Of a DNA stretch of 64,000 nt, positions 44,905 through 51,902 are shown in pieces (within the stretch, counting starts at the first letter, position 1; every line of letters starts with the position of its first letter). The DNA comes from Polaromonas sp. JS666 (GTDB lineage Bacteria > Pseudomonadota > Gammaproteobacteria > Burkholderiales > Burkholderiaceae_C), in the NCBI RefSeq assembly GCF_000013865.1, contig NC_007948.1:4889001-4953000 (forward strand), given 5' to 3'. The notes under the pieces were generated by a model, which saw only the letters and a list, made by a program, of their open reading frames with translations, was not told the DNA's origin and ran no database searches. Position numbers and translations under genes: made by a program.

Positions 44905-45021
44905 ACAGCTGGCTTCGCCACCTGTGTATTTGTGCCTTCGGCGAAACCCGCTTTGCGGGTTTTCATCCAGCGTGCCCATCTCGAGGGCCTTGCGAATGTG
45001 CTCGGGAAGCGGGGCGTTCAT
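44860..45021 (-). CDS. Leader mini-cistron: partial copy of the oxidoreductase 5' end
   Basis: A 53-codon frame with its own AGGAG site starts MNAPLPEHIRKALEMGTLDE, which matches the first 20 residues of the downstream enzyme (MNAPLPEHIRKALETVTLDD) at 16 positions. It then runs through a palindrome (encoding HKYTGGEASCAVFVVEL) and ends with a TGA that overlaps the enzyme's ATG. In the first 14 codons the copies differ only at synonymous sites. It may be the remnant of a paralogous oxidoreductase gene or act as a coupling leader peptide. A separate protein function is unlikely. Confidence 0.6.
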   Translation of the reverse strand: MNAPLPEHIRKALEMGTLDENPQSGFRRRHKYTGGEASCAVFVVELVRTGVAE

Positions 45022-45200
45022 GTGGGGTCTCCTGGCTGTGGGTAATGCCGCCTCATGGGCAGGTCTGGACAAGGCAGGGCCCGGATAGGGTCATGCCTCT
45101 AACTGTCTGCAAAGTGTAGGGCGGGCGGCCAGATATGTCTTTGCTTTCTTTGCCTGATTTAGGGTGTACAAAGAAAGGATCTTGCTGGAAAATACGATAA

Positions 45201-45692
45201 ATGGAACATTTAGACAAGTTTGACATTGCCATACTGAATGAGTTGCAGCGTGAGGCGCGTCTGACCAATACCGAACTCGCGTCCCGCGTCGGCCTGTCGG
45301 CTGCACCCTGCTGGCGGCGCGTGCGGGCGCTGGAGGAAGCCGGGTTCATCACCGGCTATCGAGCCGAGATCAACCGCCACAAGATCGGTTTGGGCGTGCT
45401 GGCCTTTGTCCGGCTGGACGCGGACCGCAACAGCGGGGACGCCACGCGGCAACTGGAAGAAGCCATCAAGAAACTGCCTGAAGTCATCGCCTGCCACTAC
45501 ATCAGCGGCACCGGAACCTTCGAGCTGCAGGTGGTGGCCCAGGACCTTGAAGCTTTCAGCAAGTTTGCGCTGCAGAGCCTGATCAACCTGCCCAATGTGA
45601 AAGACCTGCACACCAGTTTCTCGCTGGGGGAGGTCAAGGCCAGCAGTTCGCTGCCGCTGGGGCATCTGGCACGCACGGCACCTTCATCATAA
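45201..45692 (+). CDS. Lrp/AsnC family transcriptional regulator
   Basis: Amino-acid-responsive DNA-binding protein. The 163-residue protein has the N-terminal helix-turn-helix (LDKFDIAILNELQREARLTNTELASRVGLSAAPCWRRVRALEEAGFI, with recognition helix SAAPCWRRV). The RAM ligand domain follows (LGVLAFVRLD, ACHYISGTGTFELQVVAQDLEAFSKF). It is divergent from the indolepyruvate oxidoreductase and its leader, so that gene is the likely target; ligand probably an aromatic or branched-chain amino acid. Confidence 0.94.
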   Translation: MEHLDKFDIAILNELQREARLTNTELASRVGLSAAPCWRRVRALEEAGFITGYRAEINRHKIGLGVLAFVRLDADRNSGDATRQLEEAIKKLPEVIACHYISGTGTFELQVVAQDLEAFSKFALQSLINLPNVKDLHTSFSLGEVKASSSLPLGHLARTAPSS

Positions 45693-45728
45693 AAATACCC
45701 GTTAGCCCCTATATTGACCGGATCACAA

Positions 45729-45745
45729 GCTACTAATTTCATAGC
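45729..45745. repeat. Short AT-rich palindromic repeat (second repeat family)
   Basis: GCTACTAATTTCATAGC directly downstream of the Lrp-type gene, of the same type as 6923, 13948 and 19918. Confidence 0.5.
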
Positions 45746-45810
45746 AAAATATCCTGAACCGACACCTTCTCGCGCCAACCCACCGCAGCGCTACTCACGG
45801 CGCGACTCCC

Positions 45811-46503
45811 ATGACCCACGCCCCACATCCTTCCCGGCTTTCCTTCCTCATGCGGTTTTTCCTCGCGTTCCTGACGCTGCTGGGCCCCGCCCTGCATGCG
45901 CAGCCCGCGGGGTATTCGAACACGAACCCGGATCCCCTGCCGATGCGCAACCTGCAGATCGAGGTGCGTCAGGTACGGGGCGGCAGCCAGGCCCAGGGCA
46001 TGGTGGGCGCCCAGGGCGGCGTGCTGCTGCAACCGGGCCATTCCGGCGCCACAGTCAACATCACCGCGCAAAGCAGCCAGCGCAGCGACGCGCGCGACCT
46101 GGTGCAGCGGGTGCTGGTGCTCAACGGCCGTCCCGTCGCCATCAACCTGGGCAACACCACGCCGCTGCGGCTGACGCAGGCCTTTGTGCAGAACGGCGTG
46201 TTGCGCTACGTGGGAAGCACCGTGCTGATCGACACCAACAGCGGCTTTTCAGCACGGCCCGTCTGGCGCGGCGGCAGCAGCGCGGAGCTTGAGCTGGCCG
46301 CCATGCAATCGCGTCCTGGCACGGCCGGGGCAGTGCCGTCTTCGTCGTCCGCCAGCACCTCGGTGGCCTTGGTGCTGGGTGAATGGGTCACCGTGGCGCA
46401 ATCGGATGATGCGGCGACGGCCAACAGCAGCGGCGTGGCCGGCGCTGGGCAGACTTCAGGCCAGGAGGCCCTGACAGTCGAGGTGCGGATCTCCGTGCGC
46501 TAG
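45811..46503 (+). CDS. Secreted protein of unknown function
   Basis: I do not recognise the family. The 230-residue protein has a signal peptide (FLMRFFLAFLTLLGPALHAQ). A domain of about 130 residues rich in beta-strand alternation follows (LQIEVRQVRGG ... GATVNITAQSSQ ... QRVLVLNGRPVAINLGNTTPLRL ... VGSTVLIDTNSGFSARPVWRGG). A Ser/Ala/Thr-rich C-terminal part ends in VEVRISVR. The central part loosely resembles short secretin-like or pilus-biogenesis N domains, but there is no motif that proves it. It lies between the Lrp-type gene and a convergent lipoprotein gene. Confidence 0.7.
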   Translation: MTHAPHPSRLSFLMRFFLAFLTLLGPALHAQPAGYSNTNPDPLPMRNLQIEVRQVRGGSQAQGMVGAQGGVLLQPGHSGATVNITAQSSQRSDARDLVQRVLVLNGRPVAINLGNTTPLRLTQAFVQNGVLRYVGSTVLIDTNSGFSARPVWRGGSSAELELAAMQSRPGTAGAVPSSSSASTSVALVLGEWVTVAQSDDAATANSSGVAGAGQTSGQEALTVEVRISVR

Positions 46504-46529
46504 GCGCCCCACGTCAAGCGCCCTGGGGC

Positions 46530-46868
46530 TCAATCCCGCACACAGCGCGCGGCCAGCGGCAACAGCGGATAGCGCAGCACGGCCTCGCGCCCGCTGGCGC
46601 CCAACCCGAACTCGGCCCGCATTCGCGGGTTGCTGTAGACCGTCTGCTGCGGACTCTGGCCACCGGCATCACGGTACAGCACGTCATAGCCGCGCGTGCC
46701 ATCCAGCACCGCCGTGTCGTCGATGAACCGGGCCGTGAACTCAATGCCTTGCTCGCAGCGGTACAGCGGCACCGGCGACTGCCAGCCCTGCCCCGCGCAG
46801 GCCGCCAGCACGGACAGCCCAGCCACCACCATCAGCCCCGCGATCCGCCTGCCTGCACGCTTGTTCAT
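46530..46868 (-). CDS. MliC-like lysozyme-inhibitor lipoprotein
   Basis: Predicted small lipoprotein with lipobox LAAC (MNKRAGRRIAGLMVVAGLSVLAAC). Mature residues match the pattern of the C-type lysozyme inhibitor family (MliC/PliC): Y-R-C-E-Q-G near the start, FIDDTAVLD, LYRDAGGQSPQQTVYSNPRM, and GASGREAVLRYPLLPLAARC, with a terminal cysteine able to pair with the first. 112 residues. The start at 46868 has AGGA eight bases upstream; an ATG three codons earlier is also possible. It is downstream of mltA, so both act on murein or its enzymes. The family call is by eye. Confidence 0.65.
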   Translation of the reverse strand: MNKRAGRRIAGLMVVAGLSVLAACAGQGWQSPVPLYRCEQGIEFTARFIDDTAVLDGTRGYDVLYRDAGGQSPQQTVYSNPRMRAEFGLGASGREAVLRYPLLPLAARCVRD

Positions 46869-46942
46869 GATGCGCATCCTGTGCCCCCTGTCCTCTGTGT
46901 GTGTCCGGCGTGGCAACTCTTTGGCCTGTTTGACCATTCTGG

Positions 46943-48160
46943 CTATTTTGGCCAGAGCACCCAAAGCCGCAGCGGCTGGTTGAACCGCGCGGCCAATTCG
47001 CCGGCTTCGGCGCCGGTCCCCGCAAAATAGTCGGCGCGCACCGCGCCCACGATGGCACTCCCGGTATCTTGCGCAAACACCAGCTTCTGCAACTGGGCCG
47101 CGCTACCGCGGGACGCCAGCCACACCGGTGTGCCATAAGGAATGCTGCCCGGATCGACTGCAATCGAGCGGCCCGCCGTCAACGCCACACCCTGGGCGCC
47201 CTTCGGCCCGAATGCGGCGTCCAGATCGCTCAGGGGCTGCTCCTGGAAAAACGTGTAGCGCGGATTGCTCCACAGCATCTGCTGCACGCGCTGCGGATTT
47301 CGCGCCGCCCACGCCTTGGTGGACTCCATCCAGGGCGCCGTCATCCGGCCCTCGCCCTGATCCTGGAGCCATTGGGTTACGCTGCGAAAGGGTTGCTCGT
47401 TGGATCCGGCATACGCCACCCGCACGACCCGCTGCGAACCATCCGCTTCCGTGATGTTCAACCGGCCCGAGCCCTGGATGTGCAGCGACATCGCCTCGAT
47501 CGGATCTGCCAGCCAGGCAATTTCCCGGCCCCTCAGGGCAACACGGGCCTCCGGCAGCGTATCGATTTCATGCCGCGAGAACCAGGGCTTGCGGCTGCCC
47601 AGCGACGCCGGCACCCGGTACAAGGGCACCTCGTAACCACTGCCCGGCTGACGGCTGGCCTTGAGCACCGGTTCGTAATAACTGGTCAGCAAACCTTCGG
47701 CACCGCCCTGAAGTGTTTCGACCCGGTAAGGCTGCAATCGAGCGACCATCCAGGCACGCTGGTCTTCGGCCCGGGCAATGCTCAGGCGCCGCACCTCGCC
47801 GCACAGCGGGGCAAATGCCGGCCCCGGCCGCTCGCAGCTTTTGAGCCAGGCGTTCCAGGCCTCGAACAGCGCGTCCTCGTCAAACCCCGGCAGGTCCGCC
47901 CAGCGAACGGCAACCCAGCGGCTTTTGCCCTGCACCATGGGCTCCGGCAACGCCCCGGTATCACCCGGACGGGGCCCCGCAGCCGAAGTGGCAGGCGCTG
48001 CGGCCGGTGGCATGGGCGAGGGCGATGAGGGCGGCGGCGTGCGGTAGGGCGGACTGGCACAGGACGCCAGCAGCATGATGATGGCGGCGGCTGTGGCGAT
48101 AATTGACCTGAATCGCACCGGCTCCCGCGAAACGGTGTTTGCAATCCAAGGAAATGTCAT
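46943..48160 (-). CDS. mltA: Membrane-bound lytic murein transglycosylase A
   Basis: Cleaves the glycan strand of peptidoglycan and forms 1,6-anhydro ends; anchored in the outer membrane. The 405-residue form from ATG 48160 has a long n-region and a lipobox (IIMLLASC). The MltA core is seen in GLLTSYYEPVLKASRQPG, EIAWLADPIEAMSLHIQGSGRL, VRVAYAGSNEQPF, RAWMV, YTFFQ, and the 3D barrel end GVALTAGRSIAVDPGSIPYGTPVWL, with the catalytic aspartate in LVFAQDTGSAIVG. The start codon overlaps the start of a divergent small gene in CATG, so its promoter would lie inside that gene. Other upstream starts in frame are possible. Confidence 0.93.
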   Translation of the reverse strand: MTFPWIANTVSREPVRFRSIIATAAAIIMLLASCASPPYRTPPPSSPSPMPPAAAPATSAAGPRPGDTGALPEPMVQGKSRWVAVRWADLPGFDEDALFEAWNAWLKSCERPGPAFAPLCGEVRRLSIARAEDQRAWMVARLQPYRVETLQGGAEGLLTSYYEPVLKASRQPGSGYEVPLYRVPASLGSRKPWFSRHEIDTLPEARVALRGREIAWLADPIEAMSLHIQGSGRLNITEADGSQRVVRVAYAGSNEQPFRSVTQWLQDQGEGRMTAPWMESTKAWAARNPQRVQQMLWSNPRYTFFQEQPLSDLDAAFGPKGAQGVALTAGRSIAVDPGSIPYGTPVWLASRGSAAQLQKLVFAQDTGSAIVGAVRADYFAGTGAEAGELAARFNQPLRLWVLWPK

Positions 48161-48305
48161 GGCCCTACTTTTGCTCGAAGCCCTGGGGGCGTTGCTGCTG
48201 CTGGTGTTCATTGTGTGGTGGACGATGTTTTCAGGCCGAAAAAATGGCGAACTGAAAGCCGATTCGGTGCCCCCTGCATCAGACGCCGGCGCCGACAAGG
48301 AATAA
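48159..48305 (+). CDS. Small single-span membrane protein (48 residues)
   Basis: MALLLLEALGALLLLVFIVW starts the frame: a hydrophobic helix of about 20 residues, then WTMFSGRKNGE and a polar acidic tail. A ribosome site AAGGA lies 8 bases upstream of ATG 48159. The amphipathic layout and codon usage fit a real gene. Function unknown. It is divergent from mltA with start codons overlapping by two bases, and ends 11 bases before the convergent FixJ-type gene. Confidence 0.6.
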   Translation: MALLLLEALGALLLLVFIVWWTMFSGRKNGELKADSVPPASDAGADKE

Positions 48306-48315
48306 ACCCAACCCG

Positions 48316-48942
48316 CTACAGGTTTCGTAGCAGGTTCGCAAGCTCTACCGCCGACTTGACTCCCATTTTGTCAAAAACGCGGGCACGGTGAACTTCCACC
48401 GTCCGCACACTGATGTCGAGCTGGTCGGCCACCAGCTTGTTGGGCAGGCCGCCCACCACCAGCCGCATCACATCCCGCTCGCGGTCGGTCAGCCCGTCCA
48501 GCCGCGCCTGCCGGCTGATCGATTCGCTGTGCTGGGCCAGCGCCGCCGCGGAAAACTTGAGCGCCTGCTCGATGCGGTCGACGAGTGCGTTGTCCGAAAA
48601 CGGCTTCTCGCAGAAATCAAAGGCGCCACGCTTGACCGCATCGACGGCCGTCGGCACATCCGCATGGCCCGTCAGGAAAATCACCGGCAGGGTCGGCAGC
48701 AGGCCGTAGCCAATCAGTTTCTCAAACATGGCCAGACCACTCAGGCCCGCCATCCGCACGTCCAGCAGGACGCAGGAAGGCGACTTCACCTCAAACTGCT
48801 GCGACACCCGCGCATCGAAGGCCTCGGCGCTGTCGAAGGTCTCACTGGGCAGACGACGCGACCGCAACAGCCAGGCCAGCGCATCGCGTACGCTGGCGTC
48901 ATCGTCGACGATATAAACCGTGGCATTTTGAATGGGTTCCAT
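48316..48942 (-). CDS. FixJ/LuxR-type response regulator
   Basis: Partner of the kinase just upstream. ATG 48942 gives MEPIQNATVYIVDDDASVRDA; the frame continues upstream into the kinase gene without homology. Receiver residues are DDD, the phosphorylated aspartate in CVLLDVRMAGLSGL, the threonine in IFLTGHADVPTAV and the lysine in CEKPFSD, all as in FixJ. The output domain is LuxR-type: LTDRERDVMRLVVGGLPNK and ISVRTVEVHRARVFDKMGV. 208 residues. The gap to the kinase stop is 10 bases. Confidence 0.93.
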   Translation of the reverse strand: MEPIQNATVYIVDDDASVRDALAWLLRSRRLPSETFDSAEAFDARVSQQFEVKSPSCVLLDVRMAGLSGLAMFEKLIGYGLLPTLPVIFLTGHADVPTAVDAVKRGAFDFCEKPFSDNALVDRIEQALKFSAAALAQHSESISRQARLDGLTDRERDVMRLVVGGLPNKLVADQLDISVRTVEVHRARVFDKMGVKSAVELANLLRNL

Positions 48943-48952
48943 GGTGCGTACT

Positions 48953-51097
48953 CTAGGCCATTTCCTTGGCGGTACCAGCGGCATCGACATCGGCATGGCC
49001 ATCCCGCGCCAGCGCCACCGGCAAGGTGAAACTGAAAATCGTGCCACGCGGCTGCGCTGCTTCAAATCCCAGGAATCCGCCATGCTGCTCTATCACCGTG
49101 CGGCACAGGCTCAGGCCCAGGCCCATGCCTTCCTCCTTGGTCGTGAAGAAGGGCGTGAAAAGCTGGTCCGCCACCTCACGGGGAATGCCCTCACCGCGGT
49201 CAATCACCGCAAATTCAACCCAGCGGCTGTGCGCATTGGAGGCTGCCGGCCGGATACGCAAGGTGAGCACTCTGGCCTGCTGGTTGGGCGCCTGCGTTTC
49301 GTCTATACCCTGCATGGCCTGCATGGCCTGCATGCCATTGCGCGACAGGTTGAGCAGCACCTGCTCGACCATGGTGCGGTCGCACAGCACCGGCTCGCAG
49401 GCCGCGTCCACCTCGATCACCACGCGCACGCCCAGCTTGCGGGCCTGCAGGCTGACGAGCGGCATGATGGCGTCCAGCAAGGCCCGCGGCTCCACGGCTT
49501 CGCGTACCTGGTCGCGCCGCCGGACAAAATCGTGCACGCTCTTGATCACCTTGCCGGCCCGTTCGGCCTGCTCGGCAATGCGCCGCATCGCCAGTTGCAG
49601 GTCTTCGGACAGGGGCGGTGCCGTCGGGCCTGCATCCGGCCCGCCCGGGGAAGACGTCGCGGCAGGCGCCATTTCGCCCTGCAGCAGGTTGAGCGAGCCG
49701 GTGGCATAGCTCGAAATGGCCGCCAGCGGCTGGTTGAGTTCGTGGCTGAGCAGCGATGCCATCTCTCCCACCATCGCCAGCCTCGCCGTGGCCTGCAGGC
49801 GGTCCTGGCTGGCGCGCGAGAGCTCTTCAATGCGGCGCTGTTCGCTGACATCCAGAATGGCGCTCATCCAGCCGGTGTGCTTGCCGACCGCGTTGATCAG
49901 CGGCGCCTCCATGATGAGCACCGGAAACCGTGTGCCGTCCTGCCGCATGAACACGGACTCATGGCCCTCACGCGGCAGGTTGCTGCCGGACAGGCGGATT
50001 TCCTGGCGCTGCTGGTACATGGCTGCGAGCTCGGGCGGCCAGTAGGGCGCAGGGACGCTCTGGTTGAGCAGGTCCTTGGCATCCACCCCCACCATCTTGC
50101 AGAACGCCGGATTGACGTAAGTGATGCGCCCCTGCAGGTCCCGCGCCCGCAGGCCCGTCAGGACCGAGTCTTCCATGGCCTTGCGAAAGGCCAGGGCCTC
50201 GCCCAGGTCGTGCTCCACCTTGAGGCGCCGCCGCATGTCGCGGGCCAGCAGGAACAGCACGGCCAGCAAGGCCACCGACATGGCTGTGACCAGCGCCGTC
50301 AGCACATTGGGGAACAGCGCGGGGGTGCCGAGCCGGCTTTCCATCCTGACGACCAGCGTGTTGCCCGGCAGGTCGAGCAATTGCTGGGCGACGTAAACCC
50401 GGCTGCCGCGCGACACCACGCCATGCAGCGCCAGGCGCGTGCCATCGGCCTCCGTGAACGAGAGGCCGACGCCGCGGGCCAGCTGTTTGCCCACCAGTTC
50501 GCCCAGAATGTCCTGCAGGGAATAGGTGGCCACCACATAGCCCATCAGTCGGCCCGCCGCCACAATCGGCAAGCACATGTCCATGACTTCCAGACCCAGG
50601 CCATCGTTTTGCGGCATGAAGTAACTGGTGGAATAGGCCGACCCGCTCAGGCGGCGAGCCGTGGTGCAGGTCAGGTTGACATCGGCCTCCATGCCGTGAC
50701 GACCCAGGCGCTCAAACACCGAGGACCGGTAGGGCGTCTCGACAAATCCCAGCACCTCCAGCGTCTCGCTGCGCCACTCCAGCCGCATGATCTCGCGATG
50801 CTCGCGCAGCAGCTCGGCGGCGGGTGCATGCCAGGCGGCGGGCGGGCGCTCCGTGGACTGCAAGGCCTGGAACGTCTGGATGTTGCGGGTCAGCCCCGAA
50901 CGGATGTCCGTGACGGTCTCTCCCGCATCGTGCTCCAGCCGGCTTTGCACCATGCTGGACTCGTAGCGGCCCGACAGCCAGACAAGAATCGCCAGCAGCG
51001 TCACCACCAGCGCCAGCAGCAGGGCCCAGAGCGACCAGCGCCGGCTGGCCCAGCTGACACCGTTCAGAAGAGGAAATTTCACGCCAGCCGCTTTCAC
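48953..51097 (-). CDS. Membrane sensor histidine kinase with PAS domain
   Basis: Kinase of the FixL/DctB/TodS class. I chose GTG 51097, because it forms a GTGA overlap with the nitrilase stop; an in-frame GTG five codons further in is also possible. Two membrane segments (WALLLALVVTLLAILVWLSG, VTAMSVALLAVLFLLARDM) flank a periplasmic domain of about 250 residues. Then come a PAS domain (SVLTGLRARDLQGRITYVNPAF ... ILDVSEQRRIEELS), the phosphoacceptor MASLLSHELNQPLAAISSYATG, and the ATPase (LLNLSRNGMQAM, VIDRGEGI, GMGLGLSLCRTVIEQHGG). About 714 residues. The ligand is unknown. Confidence 0.9.
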   Translation of the reverse strand: MKAAGVKFPLLNGVSWASRRWSLWALLLALVVTLLAILVWLSGRYESSMVQSRLEHDAGETVTDIRSGLTRNIQTFQALQSTERPPAAWHAPAAELLREHREIMRLEWRSETLEVLGFVETPYRSSVFERLGRHGMEADVNLTCTTARRLSGSAYSTSYFMPQNDGLGLEVMDMCLPIVAAGRLMGYVVATYSLQDILGELVGKQLARGVGLSFTEADGTRLALHGVVSRGSRVYVAQQLLDLPGNTLVVRMESRLGTPALFPNVLTALVTAMSVALLAVLFLLARDMRRRLKVEHDLGEALAFRKAMEDSVLTGLRARDLQGRITYVNPAFCKMVGVDAKDLLNQSVPAPYWPPELAAMYQQRQEIRLSGSNLPREGHESVFMRQDGTRFPVLIMEAPLINAVGKHTGWMSAILDVSEQRRIEELSRASQDRLQATARLAMVGEMASLLSHELNQPLAAISSYATGSLNLLQGEMAPAATSSPGGPDAGPTAPPLSEDLQLAMRRIAEQAERAGKVIKSVHDFVRRRDQVREAVEPRALLDAIMPLVSLQARKLGVRVVIEVDAACEPVLCDRTMVEQVLLNLSRNGMQAMQAMQGIDETQAPNQQARVLTLRIRPAASNAHSRWVEFAVIDRGEGIPREVADQLFTPFFTTKEEGMGLGLSLCRTVIEQHGGFLGFEAAQPRGTIFSFTLPVALARDGHADVDAAGTAKEMA

Positions 51098-51900
51098 AAC
51101 ACGCCGTGGCGCAAGGCGGGCAAGCGGCTGCGCACGCCCTCCAGGCCGGCGCGGAGAACCTCGGCCATCACCACGGCCGCGCCCTCGGCATGCTGGGCCA
51201 GAACCTGGCCCCACGGGTCGACCACCATGCTGTGGCCCCAGGTTTGGCGGCCGTTGTCGTGCGTGCCGCCCTGCGCCGCAGCCACCACATAAGCCTGATT
51301 CTCGATCGCGCGCGCGCGCAGCAGCACCTCCCAGTGCGCCTGCCCGGTGGTGTAGGTGAACGCACTGGGCACCAGCAGCACATCCGCCTTCAGCGCGCGG
51401 TACAGCTCCGGAAACCGCAGGTCGTAGCAAACGCTCATGCCAATGGTGTAGGCATGGCCGTCCCGCGAGGCCAGCTCAAAACGGACCGGGGCAGTGCCCG
51501 GCTCGAGGACGCGGGTTTCGTCGTAGTCTTCCTTGCCGTGTGCAAAACGGAACAGGTGGATCTTGTCGTAGCGCGCCACGCATTCCCCCGAGGGGGCGTA
51601 AGCCAGTGAGCAGTTGCGGGCACGGCGCGGATCGGTGGTCGCCATCGGAAGCGTGCCGCCGACGATCCACATGCCGAGTTCGCGCGCAGAGTGGCTCAGG
51701 AAATCCTGGATCAGCCCCTGGCCGGCGGTCTCCTGAACCTGGAGCTTGTCGGTGTCCTTCAAGCCCATAATGCAGAAGTATTCGGGCAGAACCGCCAGTT
51801 CGGCGCCCTGTGCGGCGGCCTGGCCCAGCAACTGACCGGCCATGTCCAGGTTGTCCTGCAGCTGGACGCCTGAAACCATCTGGATGGCTGCGACTTTCAT
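51094..51900 (-). CDS. Carbon-nitrogen hydrolase (nitrilase superfamily, Nit1/NitFhit-like)
   Basis: Cytoplasmic amidase of the nitrilase superfamily. The 268-residue protein has the Glu-Lys-Cys catalytic triad in ELAVLPEYFCIMG, VARYDKIHLFRF and IGMSVCYDLRFPELYRAL. The last stretch and the length resemble the Nit branch known to hydrolyse deaminated glutathione, and that is the best guess for its substrate. It is linked to yhdP upstream (2-base gap) and to the kinase downstream (GTGA overlap), so all four genes are probably one transcript. Confidence 0.92.
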   Translation of the reverse strand: MKVAAIQMVSGVQLQDNLDMAGQLLGQAAAQGAELAVLPEYFCIMGLKDTDKLQVQETAGQGLIQDFLSHSARELGMWIVGGTLPMATTDPRRARNCSLAYAPSGECVARYDKIHLFRFAHGKEDYDETRVLEPGTAPVRFELASRDGHAYTIGMSVCYDLRFPELYRALKADVLLVPSAFTYTTGQAHWEVLLRARAIENQAYVVAAAQGGTHDNGRQTWGHSMVVDPWGQVLAQHAEGAAVVMAEVLRAGLEGVRSRLPALRHGVL

Positions 51901-51902
51901 GA

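Noticed and set aside
41144..45088. Long plus-strand open frames (634 and 673 codons) opposite the indolepyruvate oxidoreductase
   Set aside because: Shadows of the high-GC minus-strand gene: rich in His, Gln, Arg and Gly, no domain motifs, and no ribosome sites.
48932..51292. Plus-strand open frame of 786 codons opposite the sensor kinase
   Set aside because: Antisense shadow with biased residues; the minus strand has clear kinase motifs.
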